Positions 1 through 9,210 are shown, numbered from the stretch's first letter. The stretch: DNA of 64,000 bases from Chrysogorgia sp. JL179-B06 (GCA_035772405.1 JAYKKM010000439.1:4781001-4845000); one strand, 5' to 3'. Numbers and translations: made by a program. The notes: generated by a model from the letters alone, not told the origin.

Positions 1-925
1 CACCAAGTGTGGAGTACACAAAGGCTTCTATGCTTTGATTTAGATATTGCAGCCCAATGTTGGTAAAGCCGTCTGACAATCGCGCGACGTATCGTCTGTA
101 ATCGTTCTGAACGTCGTTGAGTGTGTACACTCTGGACTCGCCTAAAGTGCCATCGCTCAGGACTTTATTCTGGTAGTAATGTTTTCTAGGAATCTTGGAA
201 ATCTTACCATACAATTCGGAAGCGTTAAATTCTCTACTTATCGATTTCATGGTCTCACCACCTTCCATTCTTCTGAGAAGTCTCCTAATAGTGAAGTACA
301 CATGAAATCTCATCACACTTGTGACCACAGGGTGAACTTCTTGTGACACTGATAAATGTTGCAACGACACTCCACAGCAGAAACTTGCACAATACGTCGC
401 AAACACAACACGATAGTAAGATTCGCTGTCGTCCCACTTCGACACGGTCTTTGACGTGGTGATTTGTAAGGTTGGTAGCTTTGACATGAAGTAACTGTTT
501 TGGTTAACAAAAACTTTAAAGTTATTCACTGGATAATTTAACACGTTTTCTGTTGGGTAGCCGTCCCAAAGCCCCCAGTGGTTCTTATGACCTTTTGGTA
601 GTGGTTGGATAGTTCCACCACTTTGCCATATTATTGGGAACTTACTATTGTGTAGCCACTTCCACATGTTTTTATCATTTTTGAAAGTTGCGCTGGTTAT
701 GTCTGTGCTGAGGATATCATTGTTTCTGAAATATATGTCGACACTCATGATTTTACCATCTTGCGAGATATTTGGATAGAACTCGAATTTGCTTAAAGTG
801 GCGTGGGGGTACTTTTTGATGAGGTCTGCCTTTGCATCGTGTGTAGCCTTTGATGTGTTAGCCATCGCACGTTTGTAGTACTTCCCATAGTAGTCATGAA
901 GGGCTTTCTGCATATAATATACCAT
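1..925 (-). CDS. Divergent Polinton-element protein, unknown function (3' part cut by window edge)
   Basis: An open frame runs without a stop from ATG at 925 leftward to base 1, about 308 codons. An in-frame stop at 929-931 fixes the upstream limit; a second ATG at 913 is possible. Visible stretches include HDYYGKYYKRAMAN near the start, SVDIYFRNND, and an Arg-rich FHVYFTIRRLLRRM around two thirds along. I see no signal peptide, no clear membrane span and no motif I can name. It is transcribed away from the capsid/integrase operon, and its start lies only 12 bp from the start of the + strand gene, so the two share a promoter. Codon use and intronless state match the other genes of the element, so I infer it is a structural or accessory Polinton protein. 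The reading frame is seen; the role is not known. Confidence 0.75.
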   Translation of the reverse strand, partial: MVYYMQKALHDYYGKYYKRAMANTSKATHDAKADLIKKYPHATLSKFEFYPNISQDGKIMSVDIYFRNNDILSTDITSATFKNDKNMWKWLHNSKFPIIWQSGGTIQPLPKGHKNHWGLWDGYPTENVLNYPVNNFKVFVNQNSYFMSKLPTLQITTSKTVSKWDDSESYYRVVFATYCASFCCGVSLQHLSVSQEVHPVVTSVMRFHVYFTIRRLLRRMEGGETMKSISREFNASELYGKISKIPRKHYYQNKVLSDGTLGESRVYTLNDVQNDYRRYVARLSDGFTNIGLQYLNQSIEAFVYSTLG

Positions 926-940
926 ATGTTATACATAATG
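911..940. promoter_or_regulatory. Compact divergent promoter of the Polinton-like element
   Basis: The 12 bp between the two divergent ATGs (925 on -, 938 on +) and their immediate surroundings are almost pure A/T with TATAATATA- and TTATACATA-like strings. Similar A/T strings sit directly before other starts in the cassette (for example at 2727-2736 and 6053-6060). The sequence is seen; promoter activity is inferred. Confidence 0.4.
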
Positions 941-1621
941 CGAAAGTTGACGGTACTCATTGAAGGTGCGGAAAAAGTTGTGTCCTTTGACAACGCAATA
1001 ACGATCATGAGTGACAACCCATACATTATGGTCAAGACAGCTACCGTGTTTTGGGACTACGACAACGTACTGGCGAACACAATCGACTTTTCCTTCAGTG
1101 GCTCTAGTGGTCTCATACAACACTCACTACCTCAAGGACACTATAACTTCAACGCGTTGGTTGAGTACATAAGGCTCCAGATCCCCAACATGGGGTCAAC
1201 TCTTGAAGTAGAGAAAACCCCACCTGGTGGGTGTAGAGTAAAGACTGCGATCCCGTTTAGATTGCTGAGGGTTGGACCTCTTCTTGGCTTTGCGGAAAAC
1301 ACATTAATCCTAAGTGGGAAGAGGTGGCACGTCAGCCCAAACAAGGTTGATATGTACAGAGGTCTGAAGTACATAGAGATCTCATGTGACATTGTTAACC
1401 CTGAGAGCAATGTGGGTATTGATGGAAAGCGTAGCAATGTGATCGCAACGTTGCCAATACCCACCGAACAGTCATTGAAGGGGTCAGTGCAACGCCATGT
1501 AGACATCGAATCCAAGGTGGGTGTTAAAAAAGGTGTTTACTCAAGTGTGACGTTTCGCGTCAAACCAAATAACGACGATCTCAAAATTGGCGCGGTGTTA
1601 TTGGAACTGTATATTGTGTGA
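938..1621 (+). CDS. Penton-like minor capsid protein candidate of Polinton-like element
   Basis: The open frame extends up to an ATG at 896, but ATG 938 (MRKLTVLIEG, 227 residues) is the better start: it sits in the A/T promoter and leaves the divergent gene its own start. The protein is rich in alternating hydrophobic/polar stretches typical of beta-sandwich folds and carries a conserved-looking core GKRSNVIATLPI near residue 165 and a hydrophobic C-terminus ending VLLELYIV. I recall similar proteins beside capsid-like genes in cnidarian Polinton elements, where the minor capsid is a single jelly-roll of this size. The stop lies 5 bp before the integrase ATG. The assignment rests on length, context and recollection, not on a computed fold. 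Confidence 0.55.
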   Translation: MRKLTVLIEGAEKVVSFDNAITIMSDNPYIMVKTATVFWDYDNVLANTIDFSFSGSSGLIQHSLPQGHYNFNALVEYIRLQIPNMGSTLEVEKTPPGGCRVKTAIPFRLLRVGPLLGFAENTLILSGKRWHVSPNKVDMYRGLKYIEISCDIVNPESNVGIDGKRSNVIATLPIPTEQSLKGSVQRHVDIESKVGVKKGVYSSVTFRVKPNNDDLKIGAVLLELYIV

Positions 1622-1626
1622 ATTAT

Positions 1627-2730
1627 ATGGAACTTGGTGTGGAGACAGAACAAGGGTTGCGAGACATCTATTATAATCCTAAGACAGGGTACAGTGGCGC
1701 AGAGAGGTTGTATCAAAGTGCATTGGGAGACGGATTGAAAGTAACTAGAAAAACAGTGAAAGAATGGTTGACAGCGCAGGACACTTACACTAGGTACAAA
1801 CCCATCGTGAGAAGACATAAATTCCGCGCGACTTTTGTTGGGTTTCTTGGTGAAGAGCTCCAAATGGACTTAGTGGACATGAGTAAGTACTCAAAACAGA
1901 ATGGAGGTTATTATTGGATATTGACAGGCATTGAAATATTGAGTAGATACGCTTTTGGCATTGCAGTTTATAGAAAAGACACTAAGAACATGACTAAGGC
2001 TGTTGGAAAATTGTTGGTTGACTTTAAAGATCGGTTTGGGGTCACACCTAAGTTAGCGCAATTTGACGATGGACTTGAGTTCTACAACGTTGGTGTGAAA
2101 AGTTTACTGAAAGAACATGGTGTTGAATATTTCAGCACTAAGAGCGATAAAAAGGCCGCTGTTGTTGAGCGTTTTAATAGAAGTCTGAAGAGCATTATGT
2201 GGAAGTACTTCTACGCCCATGGAACGTACAAATGGATTGACGTTCTTGACCAGTTTGTGAGCAATTATAATAGCAATGTGAATCGAAGCATTATGATGAA
2301 GCCGAAGGATGTCAATAAGTCAAATGAGGGTGAAGTTTGGACCACTTTATTTGGTCATCAATTTGCAGACAACCCATTGCCAAAGTTTAGAGTTGGCGAG
2401 TCAGTGAGAATTAGTAAATACAAGAGTGTGTTCACAAAGGGCTATGAAGCCAACTTCACTGAAGAGCTGTTTAAAGTGGTAAAGGTTATTCGTGGTGATC
2501 CGAATGTGTACGAAATTGAGGATCACACCGGTGAACAGATTATTGGTAAGTTTTACGAACAGGAATTATCGCTGGTCAATAGGAAACATGGTGGTGATGT
2601 GTACAGAGTTGAAAAGGTGTTGAAAAGAAAGAAAGTCAGAGGGAAGAAGATGGCGCTGGTCAAATGGTTGGGTTATGAGAGCAAACATAATTCGTGGGTA
2701 CCAGAAAGCGACATTCAAAATGTGAGCTAA
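1627..2730 (+). CDS. Chromodomain retroviral-type integrase of Polinton-like element
   Basis: Catalyses insertion of the element's linear DNA ends. The start is ATG 1627; an in-frame GTG at 1618 overlaps the previous stop and is unlikely. The DDE core is visible: Asp81 in QMDLVDM, Asp148 in FDDGLEFYN and Glu181 in VVERFNRSLK, with about 32 residues between the last two. A C-terminal chromodomain covers roughly residues 319-364, with YRVEKVL, VKWLGY and NSWVPESDI giving the aromatic cage pattern. No N-terminal HHCC zinc motif is seen, only a short helical region. Integrase plus chromodomain beside capsid and packaging ATPase genes is the hallmark of Polintons rather than of LTR elements. The frame is intact over 367 residues, so the copy may be recent or active. 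Confidence 0.93.
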   Translation: MELGVETEQGLRDIYYNPKTGYSGAERLYQSALGDGLKVTRKTVKEWLTAQDTYTRYKPIVRRHKFRATFVGFLGEELQMDLVDMSKYSKQNGGYYWILTGIEILSRYAFGIAVYRKDTKNMTKAVGKLLVDFKDRFGVTPKLAQFDDGLEFYNVGVKSLLKEHGVEYFSTKSDKKAAVVERFNRSLKSIMWKYFYAHGTYKWIDVLDQFVSNYNSNVNRSIMMKPKDVNKSNEGEVWTTLFGHQFADNPLPKFRVGESVRISKYKSVFTKGYEANFTEELFKVVKVIRGDPNVYEIEDHTGEQIIGKFYEQELSLVNRKHGGDVYRVEKVLKRKKVRGKKMALVKWLGYESKHNSWVPESDIQNVS

Positions 2731-2736
2731 TATAAT

Positions 2737-4173
2737 ATGGCTGAGGGTGGGGAAGGTTTTGACGAGGTCGAGATGGAAATCCTCGGTGAGTACGAAGACA
2801 TGAGTGGTGAGCGACTAGAAAAGAGGCTCATCTATCTCGAAGAGTCAATCGAAGACATAGACGATGAGCACACTGAAGACGATATGCCGGAAGACGTTCG
2901 TGTTAATTACAACGACTATCAAGACCAAGCGAAAAAGATAAGGAGTGAGCTAGACGCGAGACGAGATTGGCAAAAAGAGACGTCATTTATTGACACTGAC
3001 GATGGTAAGACGGTGACAATAAGGGGAACTAACACAGAAGTCCCCGCGGTGGAGTTTGTTGAACAGGAGTCATATGGTGACGTCGATGACACAAGCTTCA
3101 ATCTAGCTCTTGAAGTAAGGTCGGACGATCTTTATAAAAGATTGGATGAGCTAAATGTGTTCAACAAAGAGGTAGTAAAAAATCAAGTAAAAAGAGTCAC
3201 GGCGATAGGTAAGAAAATACGTAAGTTGTATAAAAAAAAACTCGGTCTCGACGACACGTCAAGGGAAATAGTCAACAGGTCGCAGGTCATGGACTCAGGG
3301 GCTATTCTTTTCAAACCGATAAACAAAGATGGTAAATATGGAAAACCTAAACGAATTCTAATACCTGGGAAAAAAGGTTTGATCTTTAGTAAAGACGTGA
3401 GTAGTAAAAATGCGATTGAGCAGTTCAAAAAGTTAGTTAGTCAAATCCCTGAGAATGTAGAAACAACAGTTGTCACAACAGAAGTGGCCCCAGACGACTT
3501 CCCAGTAATTGAGACAAGAGTGGGCCACGACGACATACCTGGGCTAACACCAAACGAGAACCGTGAGCTGAGTGGTGTGCTTAATCCAAGTGAGAGTGCG
3601 TTGCGTGAGTCAAGAATAGGCGACACTGGTGCGTTGCAAGCGCAGGCAGACCACTTTCAAGAAGTGATAGGTGAAACGAGTGGGAGATTGGCAGAGCTTA
3701 ATAGAAAAGCTGACCAAATTGGTCTCACGCCTGACGAAGAGCGAGAGTACGCTAGCTTGTTTGAAAGAGAGTCAGGACTTGAGCAAGCCAGAGATAGAAC
3801 CCTAGAACAGCGCAAGCTTGAGGAAGTTAGAGAGCAACAAGAAGTCGACATTGACAGATTTCAGAGATTCAAGGAATGGGCTAAAGAAAACACGGTCGGG
3901 TTGAGCGCTGTGGCAATTTCAGTGGCTGGAATTATAACAACAATTATTATCGCTGGTAGATCCGCTGTTATGAGAGGCGCTGTGGCCACGAGGTCATTCG
4001 CACAGGCTGTTAAGAACGCGATAACGAAGATGGGTCCATGGGCTGTTGGGTTGGCTAATTTAGTTTACAACGCGTTGACGTTGGGTGCGAAGGGTCTCGC
4101 ATGGCTGGCTCAGAATCTGTGGGTACTTGCGGTGGTACTTATGCGTGGTTTGTGTATGATTATTACAAGCTAA
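2737..4173 (+). CDS. Coiled-coil protein with C-terminal membrane segments (Polinton-like element)
   Basis: 478 residues starting 6 bp after the integrase stop. The first 60 residues are strongly acidic. A central part (about 300-385) is rich in Glu, Gln, Arg and Leu and looks like a coiled coil. It is followed by a hydrophobic span at about 388-408 (VGLSAVAISVAGIITTIII) and a second, longer hydrophobic region at about 430-475. A basic middle section includes KRILIPGKKGLIF. There is no enzymatic motif. The architecture suggests a virion membrane or scaffold/minor structural protein anchored by its C-terminus; I recall similar proteins next to the capsid gene in other cnidarian elements of this kind. 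The topology is visible; the function is inferred. Confidence 0.75.
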   Translation: MAEGGEGFDEVEMEILGEYEDMSGERLEKRLIYLEESIEDIDDEHTEDDMPEDVRVNYNDYQDQAKKIRSELDARRDWQKETSFIDTDDGKTVTIRGTNTEVPAVEFVEQESYGDVDDTSFNLALEVRSDDLYKRLDELNVFNKEVVKNQVKRVTAIGKKIRKLYKKKLGLDDTSREIVNRSQVMDSGAILFKPINKDGKYGKPKRILIPGKKGLIFSKDVSSKNAIEQFKKLVSQIPENVETTVVTTEVAPDDFPVIETRVGHDDIPGLTPNENRELSGVLNPSESALRESRIGDTGALQAQADHFQEVIGETSGRLAELNRKADQIGLTPDEEREYASLFERESGLEQARDRTLEQRKLEEVREQQEVDIDRFQRFKEWAKENTVGLSAVAISVAGIITTIIIAGRSAVMRGAVATRSFAQAVKNAITKMGPWAVGLANLVYNALTLGAKGLAWLAQNLWVLAVVLMRGLCMIITS

Positions 4174-4203
4174 AACGGTAGTGATAAAACATATGTAAAG
4201 TAT

Positions 4204-5442
4204 ATGAACGTCACGTCAGCAGAGTTGAGTCCTGGTTTTAGACGAGCGACTATGGGTGTCATAAAAGGGGCGAGAACGCAACACGTAATCACGTTGAACC
4301 CTAATAAGGCCAGTCCTGGCGAGGAACTCTACATTGACATACCGAAGCTCAAGGTTAGTAGCTGTTTGGTGCCTGGATCGTTGGGTCTAGTGTTCGACTT
4401 TAAGAATGCGAACGCCAAAAGCTGGTTCTTGAATAATGTTAGCAAGTTGTTGGTTGAGAAACTTGTTGTGAGACTAGCTGGGGAAACTGTGTATGACAAC
4501 AATGGGGAAAATTACATTGGTGTCTATCGCGACCTTTGGGAAAGTGTTACTGCGCGAGACCGAATGATTGACTATGGTATTGGTGGTGAGAACTTGAGAA
4601 AGCTAATTTCTAAGGATGACAGTGGTGCGACGAGTGGGAACGTCGCTAAAGTTAGTGACGCGTTGATGTTTGGTGTGATTGGGACGAAGCAGCGGATTAA
4701 GCTCGGTAAGATCATGAACGACCATGGGTTGTACGCTCCTTTTAGCATGAACAACAACTTGCAGTATGTGATCACACTTCCGAAGGCCACAGACATCATG
4801 GTGGCGCAATCCGGTAGCGCTGTGGGCGGATACACTCTGGAGAACCTCGAGCTTGAGTATGAGACGATTGATAACCAGGAGCTCGCTGACGAAATAGCGT
4901 CAGGCTATGCAAGTGGTCGTAGTTTGTCATATGAGCACATCACGTTGATGAAAACCACCGAATGGGACAAAGGCACGACCATTGTGAACGAGAATGTTAA
5001 TCTTCCAAGAAAAAGCATGAAGGCAATTGTGTTGCTATTCACGAATAAGGTGCGAACAGACAGTGAGGAGTTTCTTTACCCAAATATCGAGAGTGTTAGA
5101 GTCACAATCGAAGGCGTGCCAAATAGCGTGTACTCACAGGGTATTCCAAAGTCGAAGTTCTACGCAGAAGCGAAGCGACTGTTTGGGTTGGGTGAAGAAC
5201 ACGCTCAGTTCATAACCATACAGAAGTTCTATAAAGATGGCTTTGCGTTAGTCATCGACTTGAGGAGTGTTCAAGATAATCGCAATATCGCCACTGGCAA
5301 GAACATTGTAAACACACAATCCGGCGTGCTTCTTGAAATCACTAAGAAAGCGACGACTGCAAATGTTATGTGCAGGTTGTTTGTGATGAGTGATGGGTTG
5401 GTCAACTTTGTGAACAATGGGTTGCATTCAATCTGGAATTAA
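4204..5442 (+). CDS. Major capsid protein candidate of Polinton-like element
   Basis: 412 residues, ATG in an A/T-rich leader 30 bp after the previous stop. The sequence has ELYIDIPKLKVSSCLVPGS near residue 40, VEKLVVRLAGETVYDNN near 85, and repeated beta-rich blocks through to a C-terminus ending GLHSIWN; there are no transmembrane segments or catalytic motifs. It lies between a structural membrane protein and the packaging ATPase, where double jelly-roll major capsid genes sit in Polinton/adintovirus-type elements. It is shorter than the roughly 600-residue capsids of many Polintons, which suggests a distinct lineage. I recall related cnidarian proteins; the double jelly-roll fold itself has not been computed and is an inference. 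Confidence 0.65.
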   Translation: MNVTSAELSPGFRRATMGVIKGARTQHVITLNPNKASPGEELYIDIPKLKVSSCLVPGSLGLVFDFKNANAKSWFLNNVSKLLVEKLVVRLAGETVYDNNGENYIGVYRDLWESVTARDRMIDYGIGGENLRKLISKDDSGATSGNVAKVSDALMFGVIGTKQRIKLGKIMNDHGLYAPFSMNNNLQYVITLPKATDIMVAQSGSAVGGYTLENLELEYETIDNQELADEIASGYASGRSLSYEHITLMKTTEWDKGTTIVNENVNLPRKSMKAIVLLFTNKVRTDSEEFLYPNIESVRVTIEGVPNSVYSQGIPKSKFYAEAKRLFGLGEEHAQFITIQKFYKDGFALVIDLRSVQDNRNIATGKNIVNTQSGVLLEITKKATTANVMCRLFVMSDGLVNFVNNGLHSIWN

Positions 5443-5457
5443 ATCAAACACAATTTA

Positions 5458-6057
5458 ATGGAAACTCCGTTTAATATGTTAATCGTTGGTATGACAGCTT
5501 GTGGTAAGACGCATTATTTACTCAACACACTGGAATCTGAGTATCGCGGCAAATTTGACTACATTGTGTTGATTTGTCCTACTTTTGAGTGGAACAAAGC
5601 GTATCAAGATTGGAAATATGTGCGCGACCCTGACGTGTTAGCGATAGACTGTGCGCAGGATAGTGTTGACGCTGTTCTCAAGTGTGTAACAAATGTTTTT
5701 AAAGGCACTAACACTCTGATTGTGTTGGACGACTGCGCAAGTGGGCAGGACGTCAAGAATAGGACTAGTCAATTAGTCAACTTGGCTTTTAGTGCGCGAC
5801 ATTTTATGTTGAGCGTTATTGTCATCACACAACAACTGACGTCGATCGCAAAACCGTATAGAGAAAACATTAGTGAGCTCGTTTGCTTTTACTGTCCGAG
5901 CAGAAGTGATATGAAGGTTGTTATTGACGATTACCTTGGGCACATTAGCAAAGAAGAAGTGTCGGCGATTGTGACCGCATTAAAAAATAATAAATACGCT
6001 AGACTTGAAATCTCACTGCGCTATCCATACAGTCACGAAGTTGTTATTCCGCAATAA
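5458..6057 (+). CDS. FtsK/HerA-type DNA packaging ATPase of Polinton-like element
   Basis: 199 residues that would power loading of the element's DNA into a capsid. Walker A is GMTACGKT at residues 11-18, Walker B is TLIVLDD at 86-92, and a polar ITQQ (123-126) follows at the end of the next strand, the order seen in A32-like packaging ATPases of Polintons and nucleocytoplasmic viruses. The length is normal for Polinton ATPases. The gene begins 15 bp after the capsid candidate and ends 3 bp before the next gene. All catalytic residues are present, so the copy appears functional. Confidence 0.9.
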   Translation: METPFNMLIVGMTACGKTHYLLNTLESEYRGKFDYIVLICPTFEWNKAYQDWKYVRDPDVLAIDCAQDSVDAVLKCVTNVFKGTNTLIVLDDCASGQDVKNRTSQLVNLAFSARHFMLSVIVITQQLTSIAKPYRENISELVCFYCPSRSDMKVVIDDYLGHISKEEVSAIVTALKNNKYARLEISLRYPYSHEVVIPQ

Positions 6058-6060
6058 AAT

Positions 6061-6570
6061 ATGGGTATAAGTAATAGCGTGATGGTAAAACGCAAAAGTG
6101 AAGAAAATCCTACGATTGAGGAATTAGTTGAGGACACTGATGGTACTTCGACTGTGGAAGACAACACTGACGTTAGGAGAGCTGAACTTATTAGACTGTC
6201 TGGTGACGGTGTGGTAAGCCAATCTGAAGCGTACATTAAAAAAGCGTCCGCAAAGGTTATCGATAAGATATGGCGCCAATACGAGTTGAAGAGAATGGAA
6301 ATTGCAAACGCTTTTCTCACCGACTTGCTAATCAGCAAATTCGCTAGCTTACTAGATGGGTTGAACGCTATTGAAAACCCTGACGAACTAAACGACGAGT
6401 TGCAAAAAGACTCGCTACTAAAGAAAGACGTTGAGAGCATTGTCGCGGTTGTGACACCGTACGTGCCTTTCTTAGGCTTGTTGTCGGGAGGAATCACAAC
6501 GTCGAAATATGTATACGATCACCATTTTAGAAGTGCGACAAACACTGAAAATAGTGAACAAACGGACTAA
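6061..6570 (+). CDS. Small acidic Polinton-element protein with N-myristoylation-like start
   Basis: 169 residues, last gene of the cassette. The N-terminus MGISNS fits the MG-x3-S pattern recognised by N-myristoyltransferase. An acidic stretch (about residues 14-35) is followed by an amphipathic helical middle rich in Ala, Lys, Leu and Glu and a hydrophobic patch YVPFLGLLSGGI near residue 138. I do not recognise a family. A capsid-associated or membrane-contacting role would fit the lipid signal, but this is speculation. The frame is intact and codon use matches its neighbours. Confidence 0.7.
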   Translation: MGISNSVMVKRKSEENPTIEELVEDTDGTSTVEDNTDVRRAELIRLSGDGVVSQSEAYIKKASAKVIDKIWRQYELKRMEIANAFLTDLLISKFASLLDGLNAIENPDELNDELQKDSLLKKDVESIVAVVTPYVPFLGLLSGGITTSKYVYDHHFRSATNTENSEQTD

Positions 6571-7105
6571 TCTATTATTAACAGGTGGCAATAATCTAAT
6601 TTGCATAACAGGTGGCAATTTTATCACGCGTGAGACACTTTTACGATACATAAATTCGTAAAAATGTTTAAACGACTATTTTTTAAATGTGATTTGACAA
6701 ATTTGTGAAAATGTTGAAACGACACTTTCTATTTTTTAAATGTGATTTGACAAATTTGTGAAAATGTTGAAACGATTATTTTTTAAATGTGATTTGACAA
6801 ATTTGTGAAAATGTTGAAACGACACTTTCTATTTTTTTAAATGTGATTTGACAAATTTGTGAAAATGTTGAAACGGCACTTTCTATTTTTTAAATGTGAT
6901 TCGACAAATTTGTGAAAATGTTGAAATGACACTTTGTCACTTTCTATTTTTTAATATGTGAGAGTGGGCTCGTACCACATTTTATTTTTTTTAACACGCG
7001 AAAATGTTGAAATGACACTTTCTATTTTTTCCTAAATGTAATTTGACATAAATTTGTGAGAATTTTGAAACGACACTCTCTATTTTTTAAATGTGGCTGA
7101 AATGG
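6571..7105 (+). repeat. Subterminal tandem repeats, 53-bp unit
   Basis: After two copies of a short AACAGGTGGCAAT motif (6580-6618), about seven imperfect copies of a 53-bp unit follow from about 6655. Each holds AAAATGTTGAAACG, ACTTTCTATTTTTT and TTTGACAAATTTGTG. Copies become more divergent and suffer small indels to the right. Polinton ends often carry subterminal tandem repeats, so I read this as part of the element's right flank. Confidence 0.8.
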
Positions 7106-7230
7106 TGTCAAATTTAGCGAGAGTCGCGATTTAGTATAAATTTGGTATTGTTTCGCTAGTCTCGCGTGTGTTTGACATCAATTTAGTAGAAAACGTGTGA
7201 GGGGTGTCTAGATTGACTAACGATCGCTGT

Positions 7231-7399
7231 AGTAGTATAGAAGGTAGGGCTGCGAGCTTATTCGATGTTAATCGTAAATATAAATACCAAAACATCGCCA
7301 AATTTGTCGAGTCGCGACTTGGCCAAATTTGGTGATGTTTTGGTGTTTATATTCACAGTTGAGGTCGATTGAGCTCGCAGCCCTACCTTCTATACTACT
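7231..7399. repeat. 169-bp palindrome, probable terminus of the Polinton-like element
   Basis: The arms AGTAGTATAGAAGGTAGGG (7231) and its complement (ending 7399) match over 28 bp. After a diverged stretch they match again in an inner pair (ACCAAAACATC) around the centre GTCGCGAC at 7311-7318. No direct repeat flanks the palindrome (CGCTGT on the left, AACCTC on the right), so it is not a simple inserted MITE. The outer end reads AG inward, which fits Polinton termini. I infer that the element ends at 7399; the other end lies outside the window. Confidence 0.55.
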
Positions 7400-7400
7400 A

Positions 7401-7460
7401 ACCTCCCGAGGGACTTTCACAAACCTCCCGAGGGACTTTCACAAACCTCCCGAGGCTTAC
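7401..7460 (+). repeat. Tandem 22-bp repeat next to the element end
   Basis: Nearly three copies of ACCTCCCGAGGGACTTTCACAA stand directly outside the palindrome. The same words occur inside the foldback at 15.2 kb, so this is a repeat-family fragment. Confidence 0.7.
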
Positions 7461-7505
7461 GGGGCATTTAATCACTAAATTCCCTCATGTCATGGTATTA
7501 GTTTG

Positions 7506-7960
7506 TAATACCATGATCGCCGAGGTATAATTGATCTTGTATTGTTTGAAATGCTTTTGGATATGAAAACATTGTGAATGCATGGCTATAAGTGGGTATA
7601 AATATGAGGTAGATGGTTTAATTGAAGCCTTCTTGTTCGACGCTCACTGACGAAGGCATGGCGGAAAAGCGTTTCGCGTTTGTTACGGAAGTCGATGTTC
7701 GGAAAGCTAGAGAGAACAGAACCCCCGCCAATACTACGAAGCACACTTCGTGGAGCAGCAGTGCTTATAGGCAACGGAGTGTATAAAACCGAATATTAAT
7801 GATTCATTGTTGTGTGATTCTTTGTTGTGTAAAAGATACTGTTTGGATATGGGCTCATGTATTTTAATGAGGGCAAAATTATAAATTTACCCGGCACTAG
7901 CGGGAAATTAGTGAATCACCCGGTGAGAACAAAAGAAACCGAGTCAATCATGGTATTATA
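7506..7960. mobile_element. Foldback/MITE, TAATACCATGAT family, copy 1
   Basis: The ends are TAATACCATGATCGCCGAG and its near complement CGAGTCAATCATGGTATTA. The right part (CCCGGCACTAGCGGG, GGTGAGAACAAAAGAAACCGAG) matches the copy at 15.3-15.7 kb. It has no coding capacity; a short unrelated open frame near 7.6-7.8 kb is a shadow. Confidence 0.65.
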
Positions 7961-9030
7961 ATATTTAAACACCGTTGAACGATTGAACCCAGACGTTGCT
8001 ATTGGACGATTGCTTCATTATATCAAAAATACAATGTGTTCACTAACCGTCACCATGCACACATTTGTATAAAAGAGAACAAAAAGAACAAAGACTTTCG
8101 TTGAGTTTCCAGACCATATACCTCCATAATCTCCCTTGACTATGGCATGATCCGTGAACTCTATTTTCGGAATATAGATGAATATAAGATGGATAATATT
8201 ATATTATAAAATAACATCATGTACACAACAAGCGCTCTGATGGGTCAATATCCGTGTTTGGATCAAAGTTTGGATCAGAGTATCCAAACACGGGAATTTG
8301 AGGTCTTGTACACACAAAAACTAAATCATGCCAGCCCATCATCGTTTTTAAACATTTATTAACACTATATACATATGCACAATAACTATAAATATAATAT
8401 AGCAATCTTCCTTGTTAATTTTCACGAGATTTTGCAAAAATAGGCCGAAAATATATAGGAAATTATAAGTATTTAAAGTTGACAAAGGAACGCTAAAGCG
8501 AACGAGATTTTCCGTATAATTTGTGAGGGGCGAAGTTTACCTTATTGAAAGTTTTAATAAAACCCAAAAAGAAACACTTTTATAGATATAGTACACCAAG
8601 GTGTAAAATGTTTATTTTACCCCTCGTCGAGCAGGATATTCACGAAGAAACCATTCATTTTGTTCTTGTAGTGTGAGAGAAAACCACAAAAAAGATTCTG
8701 TGTTGTAGAATATGAAGGAAAGGCAAATTCACAAAATCACAATCATAATTCATAAAGTTAATCGTCATATTTTCGGGATTAAGTCCATCCGGAAATATCT
8801 TTCTCAGCATGTTTTCCTGATGTTTTTACCTCGAGCTACAGGTAGCTTATTTTCGACTGTTTGCTGTCGTCAGCGTCATAATAGAAAACCATCCATGATT
8901 GGTCGATTAGTTTAGAAGAACATGAAAGACCTCCCCTGATTAGTAGTTGATGGTTTTGGGGAGAATTGCAATGTTGATCTAATGATATTGATAACTTTTT
9001 GTGATATTTCTCTGGTTATTTTATAAAATA

Positions 9031-9210
9031 AATACCTAATGGTTTTCTGTGTTTGGATACTCTGATCCAAACACTTGGGATGTCGCTCGACTTTCGAAAA
9101 GCTAAAAACACTCGCCTAGCGACTCGTGCATGATTTTTAGGCTTTTCTCAAGTCTCACAACATCCCGCGTGTTTGGATCAGAGTATCCAAACACGGGAAA
9201 CCATTAGGTA
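9031..9210. repeat. ACCTAATGG foldback, copy 1
   Basis: An inverted repeat with ends ACCTAATGG / CCATTAGGT and inner arms GTGTTTGGATACTCTGATCC / GGATCAGAGTATCCAAACAC. Non-coding. Confidence 0.75.

Noticed and set aside
896..937. Upstream extension of the minor-capsid frame to ATG 896
   Set aside because: It would overlap the divergent gene's start and promoter; the ATG at 938 gives a normal N-terminus.
6655..7105. Regularly spaced 53-bp repeats resembling a CRISPR array
   Set aside because: The units are contiguous and diverge along their whole length; there are no unique spacers, and the context is eukaryotic.
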